From assembly GCF_900114605.1 (NCBI RefSeq), contig NZ_FOTP01000006.1, positions 270,109-334,108 on the forward strand: 64,000 nucleotides of DNA, in the 5' to 3' direction. The notes beneath the pieces were generated by a model. That model worked only from the letters and a program-made list of their open reading frames with translations. It searched no databases and was not told the DNA's origin. Numbering within the stretch: the stretch's first letter is position 1; each line of letters begins with the position of its first letter. This DNA comes from Bradyrhizobium sp. NFR13 (GTDB taxonomy: Bacteria > Pseudomonadota > Alphaproteobacteria > Rhizobiales > Xanthobacteraceae). Of the stretch, positions 1 through 8,937 are shown piece after piece. The position numbers were made by a program, and so were the translations under genes.

Positions 1-135
1 ATTGTGCTGTGCGATGCGCGCCAGCGCTGCTTCAGTGACGGCGAGAGCCGAGATTTTCTTCGTGGCAACCGCCTGCGCGATTTCGGAGGCCGGGCGCCAA
101 TCGCCTTCGGGGGTGATAACGGGATCAAGCTGCAT
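1..135 (-). CDS. AtzE-type amidase, N-terminal fragment
   Basis: This is the 5' end of an amidase-signature-family gene that continues past the left edge of the window. The 45 visible residues begin MQLDPVITPEGDW, followed by a helix of the SEIAQAVATKKISALAVTEA kind. That helix is the usual N-terminus of AtzE/GatA-like amidases, where it precedes the Lys-Ser-Ser catalytic core. The core is off the window and cannot be checked. The ATG lies inside the end of the DUF4089/AtzG-like gene with an 11-base overlap, the arrangement known for atzG-atzE. It is the last visible gene of the ABC-importer operon, so an imported amide-containing compound may be its substrate. That last point is inference. 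Confidence 0.7.
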   Translation of the reverse strand, partial: MQLDPVITPEGDWRPASEIAQAVATKKISALAVTEAALARIAQHN

Positions 136-304
136 AGATGCTCGCCGGTTCGATTTCATCGGGCAGCGAAAATTCGTCGACCATTTTAGCCATCTTCAGC
201 GTCACCGCGAGATTGGCACGGACGGACGGCTTCCACGCATCTTCGATCGGCAGTCCCAACGCCCCGGCGACGGCGTCGATATAGTCATCAAGCGGTTCGG
301 CCAC
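125..304 (-). CDS. DUF4089 / AtzG-like small protein
   Basis: A 59-residue protein starting at GTG behind a GAGAGGGA ribosome site. The sequence (VAEPLDDYIDAVAGALGLP at the start, a VRANLAVTLKMAKMVDEF helix in the middle) has the short all-helical look of DUF4089 proteins such as AtzG. In the cyanuric-acid pathway AtzG is a small partner that binds and stabilises the amidase AtzE. Here the gene overlaps the start of an AtzE-type amidase by 11 bases and begins 23 bases after the ABC ATPase gene, so translation is probably coupled. The family call is by pattern recognition of length, helical character and position. Confidence 0.7.
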   Translation of the reverse strand: MAEPLDDYIDAVAGALGLPIEDAWKPSVRANLAVTLKMAKMVDEFSLPDEIEPASIYAA

Positions 305-327
305 GGTCCCTCTCTTACTCGTCCGTA

Positions 328-2046
328 TCAGTGAACCGGCAGCGGCGGATGCGGGATCGCCGACAGCAGTTCCTTCGTATAGCTATCCTGCGGCGCATCC
401 AGCACAGTCTCTGTCAGGCCCTGCTCGACGATCCGCCCCGTGCGCATCACGATGACACGATCGCACAGCAAACGCACCACATTCAAATCATGCGACACGA
501 ACAAATAGCTCATCCCCATCGACTGTTTCAGGTCCTGCAACAGGTTCAGCACCACCGCCTGTACTGACACGTCGAGCGCCGCGGTCGGCTCATCTAGGAT
601 GATCAGTTTCGGCTGCAGCGCGATGGCCCGCGCAATGCCGACGCGCGCCTTCTGGCCGCCGGACATCTGGTGCGGAAAACGATCGAGCAATTCGAGCGGC
701 AAGCCAACCTGCCGCGCGAGGTCCTCGCATTTTGCACGCAGTGCATCGCTGCCCTTGATATCGCCAAGCTGCATGATCGGATCGGCAATGGCCCGTGCGG
801 CCGTGAAGCGGGGGTTGAGGCTGTCGGTGGGATCCTGGAACACCATCTGGATACTTTTGCGCAGCGGCAACCGCGCAAAGGAGTTCGGCGCAATCTCGCC
901 GATCTCGTCGCCATCGAACGAGATACGGCCCGACGTCTTGTCGATCAGCCGCATCACCATCATCGACGTCGTGGACTTGCCGCAGCCGGATTCGCCGACA
1001 AGGCCGACGCTTTCGCCATGACCGACCGTGAAACTGATGCCGTCGACTGCGCGGAATTTATCGGGCTCGGTCGGCGGCTTGCGCGAGAACAGTTTTGCGA
1101 GTGAGGCCGTCGCGCCCTGGCGGGCATATTCCTTGACGAGATTCTCCACCACCAGCAGCGGCTTTGCGGCCACGTCAGTACTGACGCTATCTGCGACCGG
1201 CTGCACCGGCATCGCCGCGCGTTCCTCGGCCGGCAGCAGATCGCGCAGCGAGACGCCGAGCCGCGGCGTGGCCTGCATCAGTTTCTTGGTATAGGCGTGT
1301 TTCGGATTAGCGAAGATATCGGCCGACAGTGCCGTCTCCACCACCCTGCCCTTTTCCATCACTACCACGCGGTCGCAATAGGCAGCGGCGAGGCCAAGAT
1401 CATGGGTGATCAGGATCGTCGACATGCCGCGGCTCCTGGTGAGCTCGACGACGAGATCCATCACGGCCTTCTGCGTCGTGACGTCGAGCCCTGTGGTCGG
1501 CTCATCGGCGATCAGGAGCTGCGGATTGCAGGCCAGCGCCAGTGCGATCACCACACGCTGGCACATGCCGCCGGACAGTTCGAACGGATAGGCGTGATAG
1601 CGCTCGCGCGGGCGCGCGATCTTGACCTGCTCCAGCGCCTCGATGGCTTTTTCAGCGCGATCGGCGCTGCCGGCCTGCGCATGCTGGCGCAACACATCCT
1701 CGATCTGGTCGCCGACCTTGCGGATCGGATTCAGCGCCGCCCGCGGGTTCTGGAAGATCATCGAGATCTCGCGGCCGCGCAGGTCGCGCATCTGGTTCTC
1801 GGTCGCCGCCTTCACATCGACGCCGGAGAACATCACCGAGCCTTCGGCGATCTTGCCGGCGCGGTCGAGAATGCGCATCACCGCATAGGACGTGACCGAC
1901 TTGCCCGAGCCGGACTCGCCGACGATGCCCAGAGTTTCGCCCTTGGCGACGGAGATATTGACGTGCTGCACCGCCTTGACGATGCCACGTCGTGTGGCGA
2001 ATTCGACGGTGAGATCGCTGACGTCGAGAAGCGGTTGAGCGGTCAT
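328..2046 (-). CDS. Double-ATPase subunit of a peptide/nickel-type ABC importer
   Basis: A 572-residue protein with two fused nucleotide-binding domains, the DppD-DppF / GsiA layout that powers import of di- and oligopeptides, glutathione, nickel or opines. Domain 1 has Walker A GESGSGKS at about 43-50, signature LSGGM at 157-161 and Walker B LLIADEPTTGLD at 177-188. Domain 2 has Walker A GESGCGKS at 351-358, signature MSGGQ at 461-465 and Walker B LIILDEPTAALD at 481-492. Oligopeptide-transporter C-terminal extensions (HAYTKKLMQATPRLG type) follow each domain. The frame is open 14 codons upstream, but the ATG at 2046 fits the conserved N-terminus and lies 10 bases after the upstream permease stop. 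It acts on the cytoplasmic face of the inner membrane. Confidence 0.93.
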   Translation of the reverse strand: MTAQPLLDVSDLTVEFATRRGIVKAVQHVNISVAKGETLGIVGESGSGKSVTSYAVMRILDRAGKIAEGSVMFSGVDVKAATENQMRDLRGREISMIFQNPRAALNPIRKVGDQIEDVLRQHAQAGSADRAEKAIEALEQVKIARPRERYHAYPFELSGGMCQRVVIALALACNPQLLIADEPTTGLDVTTQKAVMDLVVELTRSRGMSTILITHDLGLAAAYCDRVVVMEKGRVVETALSADIFANPKHAYTKKLMQATPRLGVSLRDLLPAEERAAMPVQPVADSVSTDVAAKPLLVVENLVKEYARQGATASLAKLFSRKPPTEPDKFRAVDGISFTVGHGESVGLVGESGCGKSTTSMMVMRLIDKTSGRISFDGDEIGEIAPNSFARLPLRKSIQMVFQDPTDSLNPRFTAARAIADPIMQLGDIKGSDALRAKCEDLARQVGLPLELLDRFPHQMSGGQKARVGIARAIALQPKLIILDEPTAALDVSVQAVVLNLLQDLKQSMGMSYLFVSHDLNVVRLLCDRVIVMRTGRIVEQGLTETVLDAPQDSYTKELLSAIPHPPLPVH

Positions 2047-2056
2047 GCTTGGGCCC

Positions 2057-2977
2057 TCACGTGCGTCGCTGCGGATCGACGATGTCACGCAGACCGTCGC
2101 CGAGCAGGTTGAAGCAGAACACTGCGATCATCAGCGCGAGGCCGGGAAACAATGCGATCCACCACTCGCCTGACACCATGAAGGACGCGCCTTCGGCGAC
2201 CATGATGCCCCATTCCGCGGTCGGCGGCCGGACGCCGAGACCGATAAAGGACAGGCCCGCCGCATTGAGGATCGCGTAGCCCATAGTCAGCGACATCTGC
2301 ACGATCATGATCGGCATGATGTTCGGCAGAATATGCACCAGCAGGATGCGCATCTCGCTATTGCCGGACAGCCGCGCCGCCTGCACGAAACCGGCGTCGC
2401 GACGCACATTGGCTTCGGCGCGCGCAACGCGCGCATAGAGCGGGAAGTTCACGATCGCGGTCGCGATGATGATGTTCTGCACGGTGTTGCCGAGCGCTGC
2501 CACGATGCCCATGGCCAGCACGAACAGTGGAAATGCCATGATCGTATCGGCGATGCGACCGACGATGCGGTCGGTCCAGCCGCCGAAATAGCCCGACGCG
2601 ATGCCGGCGAGGCCGCCCATGGCGAACACCAGGATGACCGAGGCAATCGCAATGAAAAAATCGAGCCGTGTCGCGACAATGACGCGGCTGAAAATGTCGC
2701 GCCCGAGCTGGTCGGTGCCGAACCAGTGCGCCGCGGACGGCGCCTTCAGCGCCTGCGCGGTGTCGCTGGCGAGCGGATCGTAAGGCACGATATAGGGACC
2801 GAACAGCGCTGCGAACACGATCAGGACCAGCAGGCCGAAGGCAAAACCCGTGACGCGGTTTTCGCCGAGGATGTAGCGGGTGTGCTGCAGCGTTGCAGCA
2901 AAGCCGGAGGTGCGTTTTGCCGGCGCAGGCTGCGGCGCGGGAACGGCTTCGGAATCGACAGGCGTGACAGCGTTCAT
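2057..2977 (-). CDS. Peptide-type ABC transporter permease (DppC/GsiD-like)
   Basis: A 306-residue inner-membrane permease of the DppC/OppC family. It has an N-terminal OppC_N segment with one membrane span at about 42-65 and a periplasmic loop containing FGTDQLGRDIFSRV, a hallmark of this subunit. Further membrane spans follow, then the EAA-type cytoplasmic loop (EANVRRDAGFVQAARLSGNS). It pairs with the DppB-like subunit encoded just upstream, 10 bases away, and with the double ATPase downstream. The substrate cannot be read from the permease. Confidence 0.93.
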   Translation of the reverse strand: MNAVTPVDSEAVPAPQPAPAKRTSGFAATLQHTRYILGENRVTGFAFGLLVLIVFAALFGPYIVPYDPLASDTAQALKAPSAAHWFGTDQLGRDIFSRVIVATRLDFFIAIASVILVFAMGGLAGIASGYFGGWTDRIVGRIADTIMAFPLFVLAMGIVAALGNTVQNIIIATAIVNFPLYARVARAEANVRRDAGFVQAARLSGNSEMRILLVHILPNIMPIMIVQMSLTMGYAILNAAGLSFIGLGVRPPTAEWGIMVAEGASFMVSGEWWIALFPGLALMIAVFCFNLLGDGLRDIVDPQRRT

Positions 2978-2987
2978 GGCTTACACC

Positions 2988-4001
2988 TCACCCTTCCAGC
3001 CGCACGCGTGGATCGATCACGCCGTAGAGAATGTCGATGATCAGATTGATCAGCACATACATGACGGCCATCGTCAGCACGAAACCCTGCACCGGCGCGA
3101 AATCGGAGGAGATCAGCGCTTCGACCGCGTAGGAGCCGATGCCCGGCCAGGCAAAGACTTTCTCGACCAGCACGTTGGCACCAAGCAGAAACGAGAACGT
3201 CATCGACAGCGTGGTGATGACCGGCAGCATGGCGTTACGAAAGGCATAAGTGACGATCACGGCGCGTGGCGACAGTCCGCTGGCGCGGGCAGTGCGCACA
3301 AAGTCTGACGACAGGATCGCCAGCATCGAGGCGCGGGTCATGCGTGCGATCGGTGCCAGCGAGAAGATCGCCAGCGTCGCCGTCGGCAGAATCAACTGAT
3401 TAAGCGCGGACCTGAAGGCTTCCCAGTCACGCGCGATGAGACTATCGATCAGATAGAAGCCGGTCACATTAGGCGGCGTCGATGCGAACACGTCCAGTCG
3501 CCCGAGCGGCGCCGGCGACCAACCGAGCCTGAAATAGAAGACATAGACCAGCACCAACCCGGTGAAGAACACCGGCAGTGATACACCGGCCGTCGTCGTT
3601 ACCCGGCATAGATGATCGATCCACGAGCCAGGCCGCGTGGCCGCGAGAATGCCGAGCGGAATGGCGATCATGATCGAGACCAGCAGACCAAGTAGCGTCA
3701 GTTCGGCCGATGCCGGCAGGCGATTGCGAATTTCAGTCGCCACTGGTTGGCCGGTGGTCAGCGAGTTGCCGAAATCGCCTTTGGCCAGATCAGCGGTGTA
3801 GCGGAAAAACTGCTCGATCAGCGGCTTGTCGAGACCGAGCTTCTTGCGGATTTCCTCAATGGCCTGCTTGTCCGCTGACGGTCCTGCGAAATAGGCCGCG
3901 GGATCGCCAGGCAAAGCGCGCGTCAGCAGGAATGTGACGATGACGACCCCAATCAAGCTCGGGATCGCGAACATCAATCGTTTGCCGATCAGGCTGAGCA
4001 T
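2988..4001 (-). CDS. Peptide-type ABC transporter permease (DppB/GsiC-like)
   Basis: A 337-residue permease of the DppB/OppB family. The N-terminal membrane span is followed by the characteristic RALPGDPAAYFAG motif. A periplasmic loop and five more spans follow. The EAA loop is FVRTARASGLSPRAVIVTYA and the C-terminal signature includes FAWPGIGSYAVEAL. It forms the translocation pore with the DppC-like subunit. It sits 6 bases after the binding-protein gene and is clearly in the same operon. Confidence 0.93.
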   Translation of the reverse strand: MLSLIGKRLMFAIPSLIGVVIVTFLLTRALPGDPAAYFAGPSADKQAIEEIRKKLGLDKPLIEQFFRYTADLAKGDFGNSLTTGQPVATEIRNRLPASAELTLLGLLVSIMIAIPLGILAATRPGSWIDHLCRVTTTAGVSLPVFFTGLVLVYVFYFRLGWSPAPLGRLDVFASTPPNVTGFYLIDSLIARDWEAFRSALNQLILPTATLAIFSLAPIARMTRASMLAILSSDFVRTARASGLSPRAVIVTYAFRNAMLPVITTLSMTFSFLLGANVLVEKVFAWPGIGSYAVEALISSDFAPVQGFVLTMAVMYVLINLIIDILYGVIDPRVRLEG

Positions 4002-4007
4002 GACACA

Positions 4008-5627
4008 TCACGCCTTCACGAGCGCGCGATAGTCGAGTCGACGGTGGAACCAGTACTGGTAGCCGGAGATGTTCTTCTGCATCGCCACGTTGACATAGGG
4101 CTGATACAGCGGGATCCGTGGCACATCATTGAAAGCGAGATCGACGAAGCCTTTCACGTCCGCATCATAGGCTGCCTTGTCGCCGGTTGCGGCGGCGGTG
4201 CGCGCACCGTTGATGAGCTTGTCCATCTCGGGCGACTTGTAGCTCATGGTGTTAAACACCGAATTGTCCCCGTGATAGCACCAATAGAAGAAGTATTCGG
4301 GGTAATCGAGCCAGCCGGAGAACACGTTGGTGTAGAGCGGCATCTCCTTCTTGTTCAGCTCGGTGCGCCAATTGGCGCCGGGGATCTTGTTGATGGTCGT
4401 CTTGATGCCGATCTGGCCGAGGCTTTCCTGCACCAGCACACAAAGTGGCTCATTGACGACAGCGAAGCCGAGATCGAATGAGATCGTGGTCTCGAAGCCA
4501 TTGGGATAGCCGGCCTCTGCGAGCAGTGCCTTCGCCTTGGCCATGTCGGTATTGTATTTATGGGGCTGCGGCCACGCGACTTCGGTCGGCTTGTCGGCTG
4601 ATGCGCCGTACATCGGATTGGCGAGACCGAACAACACGGCATCGACGATCTTCTGATAGGGCAGCGCATAGGCGACGGCCTGGCGCACCTTCGGATTGTC
4701 GAAGGGCGGCTTGGTGACATTCATGCCGATATACTGGATGCCGTTGCTGAACGGCAGCGACACCACGTCGAGCTTGCCGTTGGCCTTGATCTCCTGGAAA
4801 TCCTTGTAGGGCAGTTCATAGGACATATCGGCATCGCCGCGCTCGAGCAGCGCGCGCCGGTTGCCGGCCTGCGGCACCATGCGCCAGATCACGCGCTTGA
4901 TCTTCGGCATCGGACCGGAGACCCAGTCGTCATTGCGCTCGAGGATGACTTCGGTGCCGGCGGTCCACTTGGTCACCTTGTAGGCGCCGCCGCCGGCGGT
5001 CTGCATCTTGGTGTATTCGAGACCCCACGGATCCTTCTCGGTGGCGTTCTTCTTCACCAGTTCGGAATTGATCACGCAGGGGACGATAACCGCGAGATCC
5101 GGAATCGTCAGGCGATCCTTGGTGGCGAAATCGACGCGCACAGTGTGATCATCAACGATCACGAACTGCTCGGGCTTCTTCAGCGATCCGGCGCTCATCT
5201 GGAAGGTCGGAAAACCGCCGACGCTCACCGAGCGATCCAGTGACCACTTGACGTCCTTCGCCGTCACCGGCGTGCCATCGTGAAACTTCGCGTTCTTGCG
5301 CAGCTTGAAGGTCGCCGACATGTCGCTGATGGTCATGTCCTCGGCGAGTTCGGGCTTGAACTTGTCGCGGTCGTAATAGGGCACGCCGCCGGGGCCGGCC
5401 TTCATCTCGTGACCGATCAGGCGGTCGTAGCAATTCCAGGACACTTCATAGCCGGGCACATTGGTGCCGACGCCATGGATATCGAGGTTGTTGGGGCCGC
5501 TTTCGGAGACGATCAGCAGGGTTTCGGATCGGGCATCCGCCTTGGCGGACGAGAAGATCGCCGGACCGGAGACCATCGCGCCGGCGGCGGCGCCTGTGGC
5601 GGTTTTCAGAAAATCACGACGCTTCAT
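4008..5627 (-). CDS. ABC transporter substrate-binding protein, SBP family 5, Tat-exported
   Basis: A 539-residue periplasmic solute-binding protein of the DppA/OppA family (SBP_bac_5). The N-terminus MKRRDFLKTATGAAAGAM carries a twin-arginine motif, suggesting export of the folded protein by Tat. The mature part shows family landmarks such as KFHDGTPVTAKDVKWSLDR and the closing FNDVPRIPLYQPY region. The frame opens at a TTG at 5642, but the ATG at 5627 follows a GGGGAGA ribosome site and begins exactly at the Tat signal, so it is preferred. It is the first gene of the importer operon. The substrate is unknown; the downstream amidase pair hints at an amide-containing compound. Confidence 0.92.
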   Translation of the reverse strand: MKRRDFLKTATGAAAGAMVSGPAIFSSAKADARSETLLIVSESGPNNLDIHGVGTNVPGYEVSWNCYDRLIGHEMKAGPGGVPYYDRDKFKPELAEDMTISDMSATFKLRKNAKFHDGTPVTAKDVKWSLDRSVSVGGFPTFQMSAGSLKKPEQFVIVDDHTVRVDFATKDRLTIPDLAVIVPCVINSELVKKNATEKDPWGLEYTKMQTAGGGAYKVTKWTAGTEVILERNDDWVSGPMPKIKRVIWRMVPQAGNRRALLERGDADMSYELPYKDFQEIKANGKLDVVSLPFSNGIQYIGMNVTKPPFDNPKVRQAVAYALPYQKIVDAVLFGLANPMYGASADKPTEVAWPQPHKYNTDMAKAKALLAEAGYPNGFETTISFDLGFAVVNEPLCVLVQESLGQIGIKTTINKIPGANWRTELNKKEMPLYTNVFSGWLDYPEYFFYWCYHGDNSVFNTMSYKSPEMDKLINGARTAAATGDKAAYDADVKGFVDLAFNDVPRIPLYQPYVNVAMQKNISGYQYWFHRRLDYRALVKA

Positions 5628-5865
5628 TCTTGCTCTCCCCAAGGGCGCGAGTGGATCGGCTTGGGAACAGACATCGCAAACTTCGTGCCAGAGCTTAACG
5701 AACGCCTAATGCGCGCCTATGCACCTGATAATACTTGCATTTCCACAACGTTTCCGATGGTCAGCATCGCCAGAGACCCGCTCACATTGCATACAAAGAT
5801 ATTGATGTGCACAAGATTTAGACTGTTGTGCGGATCTGCCCGGTCGTTGGTCGTCTGTTTCCGGC

Positions 5866-5895
5866 TTGACATACACCGGCTCTCGCTTCCTTATT
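5866..5895 (+). promoter_or_regulatory. Candidate sigma-70 promoter of the TonB receptor operon
   Basis: A perfect -35 hexamer TTGACA at 5866-5871 is followed after 17-18 bases by CTTATT at 5890-5895 as a fair -10. The Fur/Mur-like palindrome starts right at the end of this -10, where a repressor would block initiation. This is prediction from sequence only. Confidence 0.5.
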
Positions 5896-5909
5896 GCGAA
5901 TAGTTCGCA
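5895..5909. promoter_or_regulatory. Fur/Mur-like palindromic operator (TGCGAA-N3-TTCGCA)
   Basis: A perfect dyad, TGCGAA at 5895-5900 and TTCGCA at 5904-5909, spaced by TAG and flanked by AT-rich sequence. It resembles the TGCAAAT-type boxes bound by Fur/Mur-family metalloregulators in alphaproteobacteria. Its position downstream of the -10 and ahead of a TonB receptor fits metal-responsive repression. The regulator and the metal are not determined. Confidence 0.5.
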
Positions 5910-5947
5910 TTAGCATTTGCATCAGATCAAGAACCTTGGGGAATGGC

Positions 5948-8017
5948 GTGAGTTTGAGGTTGTGGGCGTCGATCACGGGAGCAGCATGCCTCTCATCAAT
6001 CTGGATTGGAGAGGCGACGGCCCAGGAGGGACAGACGCTCTCGGAAATCGTGGTCAGTGCCGAGCGGCAGAAGGAAGCGGACGGCTTCCAGTCCACCACA
6101 CTGCTGACCGGTGACGCCCTCCAACGCACCACCTCGGCCTCCATCGCCGACTTGCTAGCTACCCAGCCGGGCGTTGCCGCGTCGACCTTTGCGCCGGGCG
6201 CGAGCAGGCCGAATATCCGGGGCCTCGACGACTATCGTGTTCGAATTCAGGAGAACGGCATCGGCAGCCAGGACGCATCGGATTTCAGTCAGGACCATCA
6301 GGTCCCGGTTGATCCTCTCTCCGCCGATAAGATCGAGGTGATCCGCGGTCCCGCAACGCTGCGCTATGGCAATCAGGCCATCGGCGGCGTCGTCAATGCC
6401 AGCAACAACCGCATTCCGGAAAATCTCGTCCCGGACAATTTCAGCGCACGCATCAAGGGCGGCGGCTCCTCGGTGGATAGCAGCATCGACGGCGCGGCCA
6501 GTATCGATGCCAGTGGCAACAATGTCGCCATTCACGTCGATGCCTTCGGCCGCAGCGCCGGCGATTACAGAATTCCCGGCGGCAGCGTGCAGGCCAATAC
6601 GAGACTGCGCTCGGAGGGCCAGTCGGTCGGCGGCTCCTACATCTTCGACGGCGGCTATATCGGCACCGCGATCCAGCACATCACCAGCCTGTATCATATC
6701 CCCGGCATCGCCGAATCCGCGTCGCGGACTCGCATCGATCTCGAGCAGACCAAGATCACCAGCAAAGGCGAATGGCGCGCGCCAACCGACGGCATCGCCG
6801 CGATCCGCTATACATTCGGCGTCAGCGACTACAAGCACGGCGAGCTCGGCATTGGCAGCAATGGCGTCGATGGCCTGCAGAACACCATCACCAACAAGGA
6901 AATCGAAGGCCGCTTCGAACTGGACCACGCCTCGGTCGCAACACCGCTCGGCGCATTGACTGGAAGCTGGGGCGCGCAGGCCAGCAATCGCAAGCTGGGC
7001 ACCGCAGGCCTGCTCGGCGGTTTGCTCGCACCAACCAACACGGACACGGTCGCAGGCTTCGTGTTCGAGCAATTGCAGCTCTCGGACACACTCAAATTCC
7101 AGGCCGCAGGCCGTATCGAGAGCCTGTCAGTATCCGGCATGGCGCCGATCTTCCCCAGCAATTTCCTGCCACCGCCCGACACATTCTCCGAGACCGCGGC
7201 GACACGCGATTTCACCCCGAAGAGCTTCAGCTTCGGACTCCTGAAATCACTGCCCTGGGACATGGTTGCCAATCTGAGCGTACAGCGTGCGCAGCGCGCG
7301 CCTGCCGCGCCCGAACTTTATTCGCGCGGCTCTGATGGCGCATCGGGCACCTTCGTCATCGGCAATCCAGATCTGAAAATCGAAACCGCCGAGTCGATCG
7401 AAGTCGGCCTGAAACGCAGCAGCGGCCAGCTTCGCTTCGAGGCCAGCCTCTACTACACGCGCTACCTCGATTTCATCTTCAAGCAGGTGACCGGCAACTT
7501 CTGCACCGACACTTTCGCAAGCTGTGGCGCAACCGGCCCGCTTCTGCAGGTCGCCTATGGCCAACGCGACGCGAATTTCCGCGGCGCCGAGCTGATGGCA
7601 CAACTCGACGTCACACCGCTCAGCGACGGCATGCTCGGCATCGACACGCAGTTCGACGTGGTTCGCGCAACCTTTGCCGATGGCAGCAATGTTCCGCGCA
7701 TTGCACCGATGCGCGTGGGCGGCGGCGTCTGGTGGCGCAGCGCCGAATGGTATGCCCGTCTGGGTGTCCTGCATGCATTCACGCAGAATGACATTGCGCT
7801 CAATGAAACTTCGACTGCCGGCTACAACTTGCTGAAGGCCGAGGTGAGCTATACCCACACATTCCCGAAGGTCGACGGCGGCCTGCGCGACATCACCTTC
7901 GGCGTCACCGGAGACAATCTGCTCGACGAACAGGTCCGCAACCACATCTCCTTCAAGAAGGCGGAAGTGCTGCAGCCCGGACGCGGCGTGCGGCTCTTCA
8001 CGAGTATGAGATTTTGA
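5948..8017 (+). CDS. TonB-dependent outer-membrane receptor (ZnuD-like)
   Basis: A 689-residue outer-membrane receptor. A signal peptide ends near residue 26 (EATAQ). A TonB-box-like LSEIVVSAE is followed by a plug domain with RPNIRGLDDYRVRIQENGIG, VDPLSADKIEVIRGPATL and RYGNQAIGGVVN. A 22-strand-type barrel follows, ending in the terminal aromatic F (LFTSMRF). The plug is most like ZnuD-type receptors, which take up zinc or haem-like ligands. The GTG at 5948 is preferred over the TTG at 5894 because it follows GGGGAA and begins the signal peptide. It is first in an operon-like run with exbB, exbD and tonB, so its own energy system is supplied. The ligand is uncertain: iron complex, zinc or other metal. 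Confidence 0.9.
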   Translation: MSLRLWASITGAACLSSIWIGEATAQEGQTLSEIVVSAERQKEADGFQSTTLLTGDALQRTTSASIADLLATQPGVAASTFAPGASRPNIRGLDDYRVRIQENGIGSQDASDFSQDHQVPVDPLSADKIEVIRGPATLRYGNQAIGGVVNASNNRIPENLVPDNFSARIKGGGSSVDSSIDGAASIDASGNNVAIHVDAFGRSAGDYRIPGGSVQANTRLRSEGQSVGGSYIFDGGYIGTAIQHITSLYHIPGIAESASRTRIDLEQTKITSKGEWRAPTDGIAAIRYTFGVSDYKHGELGIGSNGVDGLQNTITNKEIEGRFELDHASVATPLGALTGSWGAQASNRKLGTAGLLGGLLAPTNTDTVAGFVFEQLQLSDTLKFQAAGRIESLSVSGMAPIFPSNFLPPPDTFSETAATRDFTPKSFSFGLLKSLPWDMVANLSVQRAQRAPAAPELYSRGSDGASGTFVIGNPDLKIETAESIEVGLKRSSGQLRFEASLYYTRYLDFIFKQVTGNFCTDTFASCGATGPLLQVAYGQRDANFRGAELMAQLDVTPLSDGMLGIDTQFDVVRATFADGSNVPRIAPMRVGGGVWWRSAEWYARLGVLHAFTQNDIALNETSTAGYNLLKAEVSYTHTFPKVDGGLRDITFGVTGDNLLDEQVRNHISFKKAEVLQPGRGVRLFTSMRF

Positions 8018-8148
8018 GTGCCGAGACCTTGGAATCGCTCCAGTTTGGGCCTCAACTCGGCCTCCAGAGGGCGACATCGTTCACATGCGAAGCTATTCTT
8101 TCGCCATCATCTCACATTGCAAACTTCGACCGACGGAATGCAGCCCCT

Positions 8149-8934
8149 ATGACAAGATCCTGGTCTCCCATCACAACTGTATTGGTGGCGGTTAGCGGAA
8201 CTGCGGCGGTTCCACAGTTTGCTGTAGCGGCAACCACGGAAGCGTTACTGCCGCATAACCTGTCCCCATGGGGCATGTTCATGAACGCCGACATCGTGGT
8301 GAAGGCCGTGATGATCGGTCTTGCCATCGCCTCGCTGGTAACCTGGACAGTCTGGCTCGCCAAGACCATCGAACTCAACCGCGAAACACGGTCCGCCAAA
8401 CGGCGGCTCGATATACTGGAAAGCGACACGACGCTGGCCCAGGTCGAGCGCGACAGCGCCGATGCCCGCGATCCCGTGGCCCAGCTCATTCATTCGGCAG
8501 TGCGCGAGACTGCGCTCTCCCATGGACTGTTCGATGACGGCTTCAAGGAGCGCATTGCGCTCCGGCTTGAGCGCGTCGAACAGGCAATGTCGCGCCGGAT
8601 CTCTCGCGGCATCGGCGTCGTCGCAACGATTGGTGCGACTGCGCCCTTCGTCGGCCTGTTCGGAACCGTCTGGGGCATCATGAACGCCTTCATCGGCATT
8701 TCGGAAACTAAGACGACCAACCTCGCTGTCGTCGCACCGGGCATCGCAGAAGCATTGCTCGCGACAGCACTTGGTCTTGTCGCGGCCATCCCTGCGGTGG
8801 TGATCTATAATCAGCTTGTTCGCAATATCACGACCTACCGTGCGTTGCTTGGCGATGCCTCCGCACAGGTCATGCTGCTGATGAGCCGCGATCACGGCCG
8901 TCGCGGCATGCCGATCTCGCGGGCGGCGGAATAG
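8149..8934 (+). CDS. exbB: TonB-system proton channel protein ExbB
   Basis: About 261 residues. ExbB forms the inner-membrane pentamer that conducts protons and, with ExbD, energises TonB. The protein starts with a signal-like segment (MTRSWSPITTVLVAVSGTAA). A membrane span at about 45-65 (ADIVVKAVMIGLAIASLVTW) and the family core with GVVATIGATAPFVGLFGTVW and IAEALLATALGLVAAIPAVV follow. The frame is open further upstream, but the ATG at 8149 starts a good signal sequence. A 131-base gap follows the receptor, and exbD begins 3 bases after the stop. Confidence 0.92.
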   Translation: MTRSWSPITTVLVAVSGTAAVPQFAVAATTEALLPHNLSPWGMFMNADIVVKAVMIGLAIASLVTWTVWLAKTIELNRETRSAKRRLDILESDTTLAQVERDSADARDPVAQLIHSAVRETALSHGLFDDGFKERIALRLERVEQAMSRRISRGIGVVATIGATAPFVGLFGTVWGIMNAFIGISETKTTNLAVVAPGIAEALLATALGLVAAIPAVVIYNQLVRNITTYRALLGDASAQVMLLMSRDHGRRGMPISRAAE

Positions 8935-8937
8935 ATC

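Larger units (their letters stand above)
5628..5947. promoter_or_regulatory. Divergent intergenic region between ABC operon and TonB receptor
   Basis: About 320 bases separate the binding-protein gene (leftward) from the receptor gene (rightward), so promoters for both operons must lie here. The right half contains a plausible sigma-70 promoter and a palindrome, listed separately. In the left half, AT-richer stretches around 5720-5820 are seen but no clear binding motif was recognised. No small gene was found. Confidence 0.6.

Noticed and set aside
1577..1751. Unusual Cys in the ABC signature LSGGMCQRV of the double ATPase
   Set aside because: The residue after LSGGM varies within the peptide-transporter ATPase family; catalytic motifs are intact.
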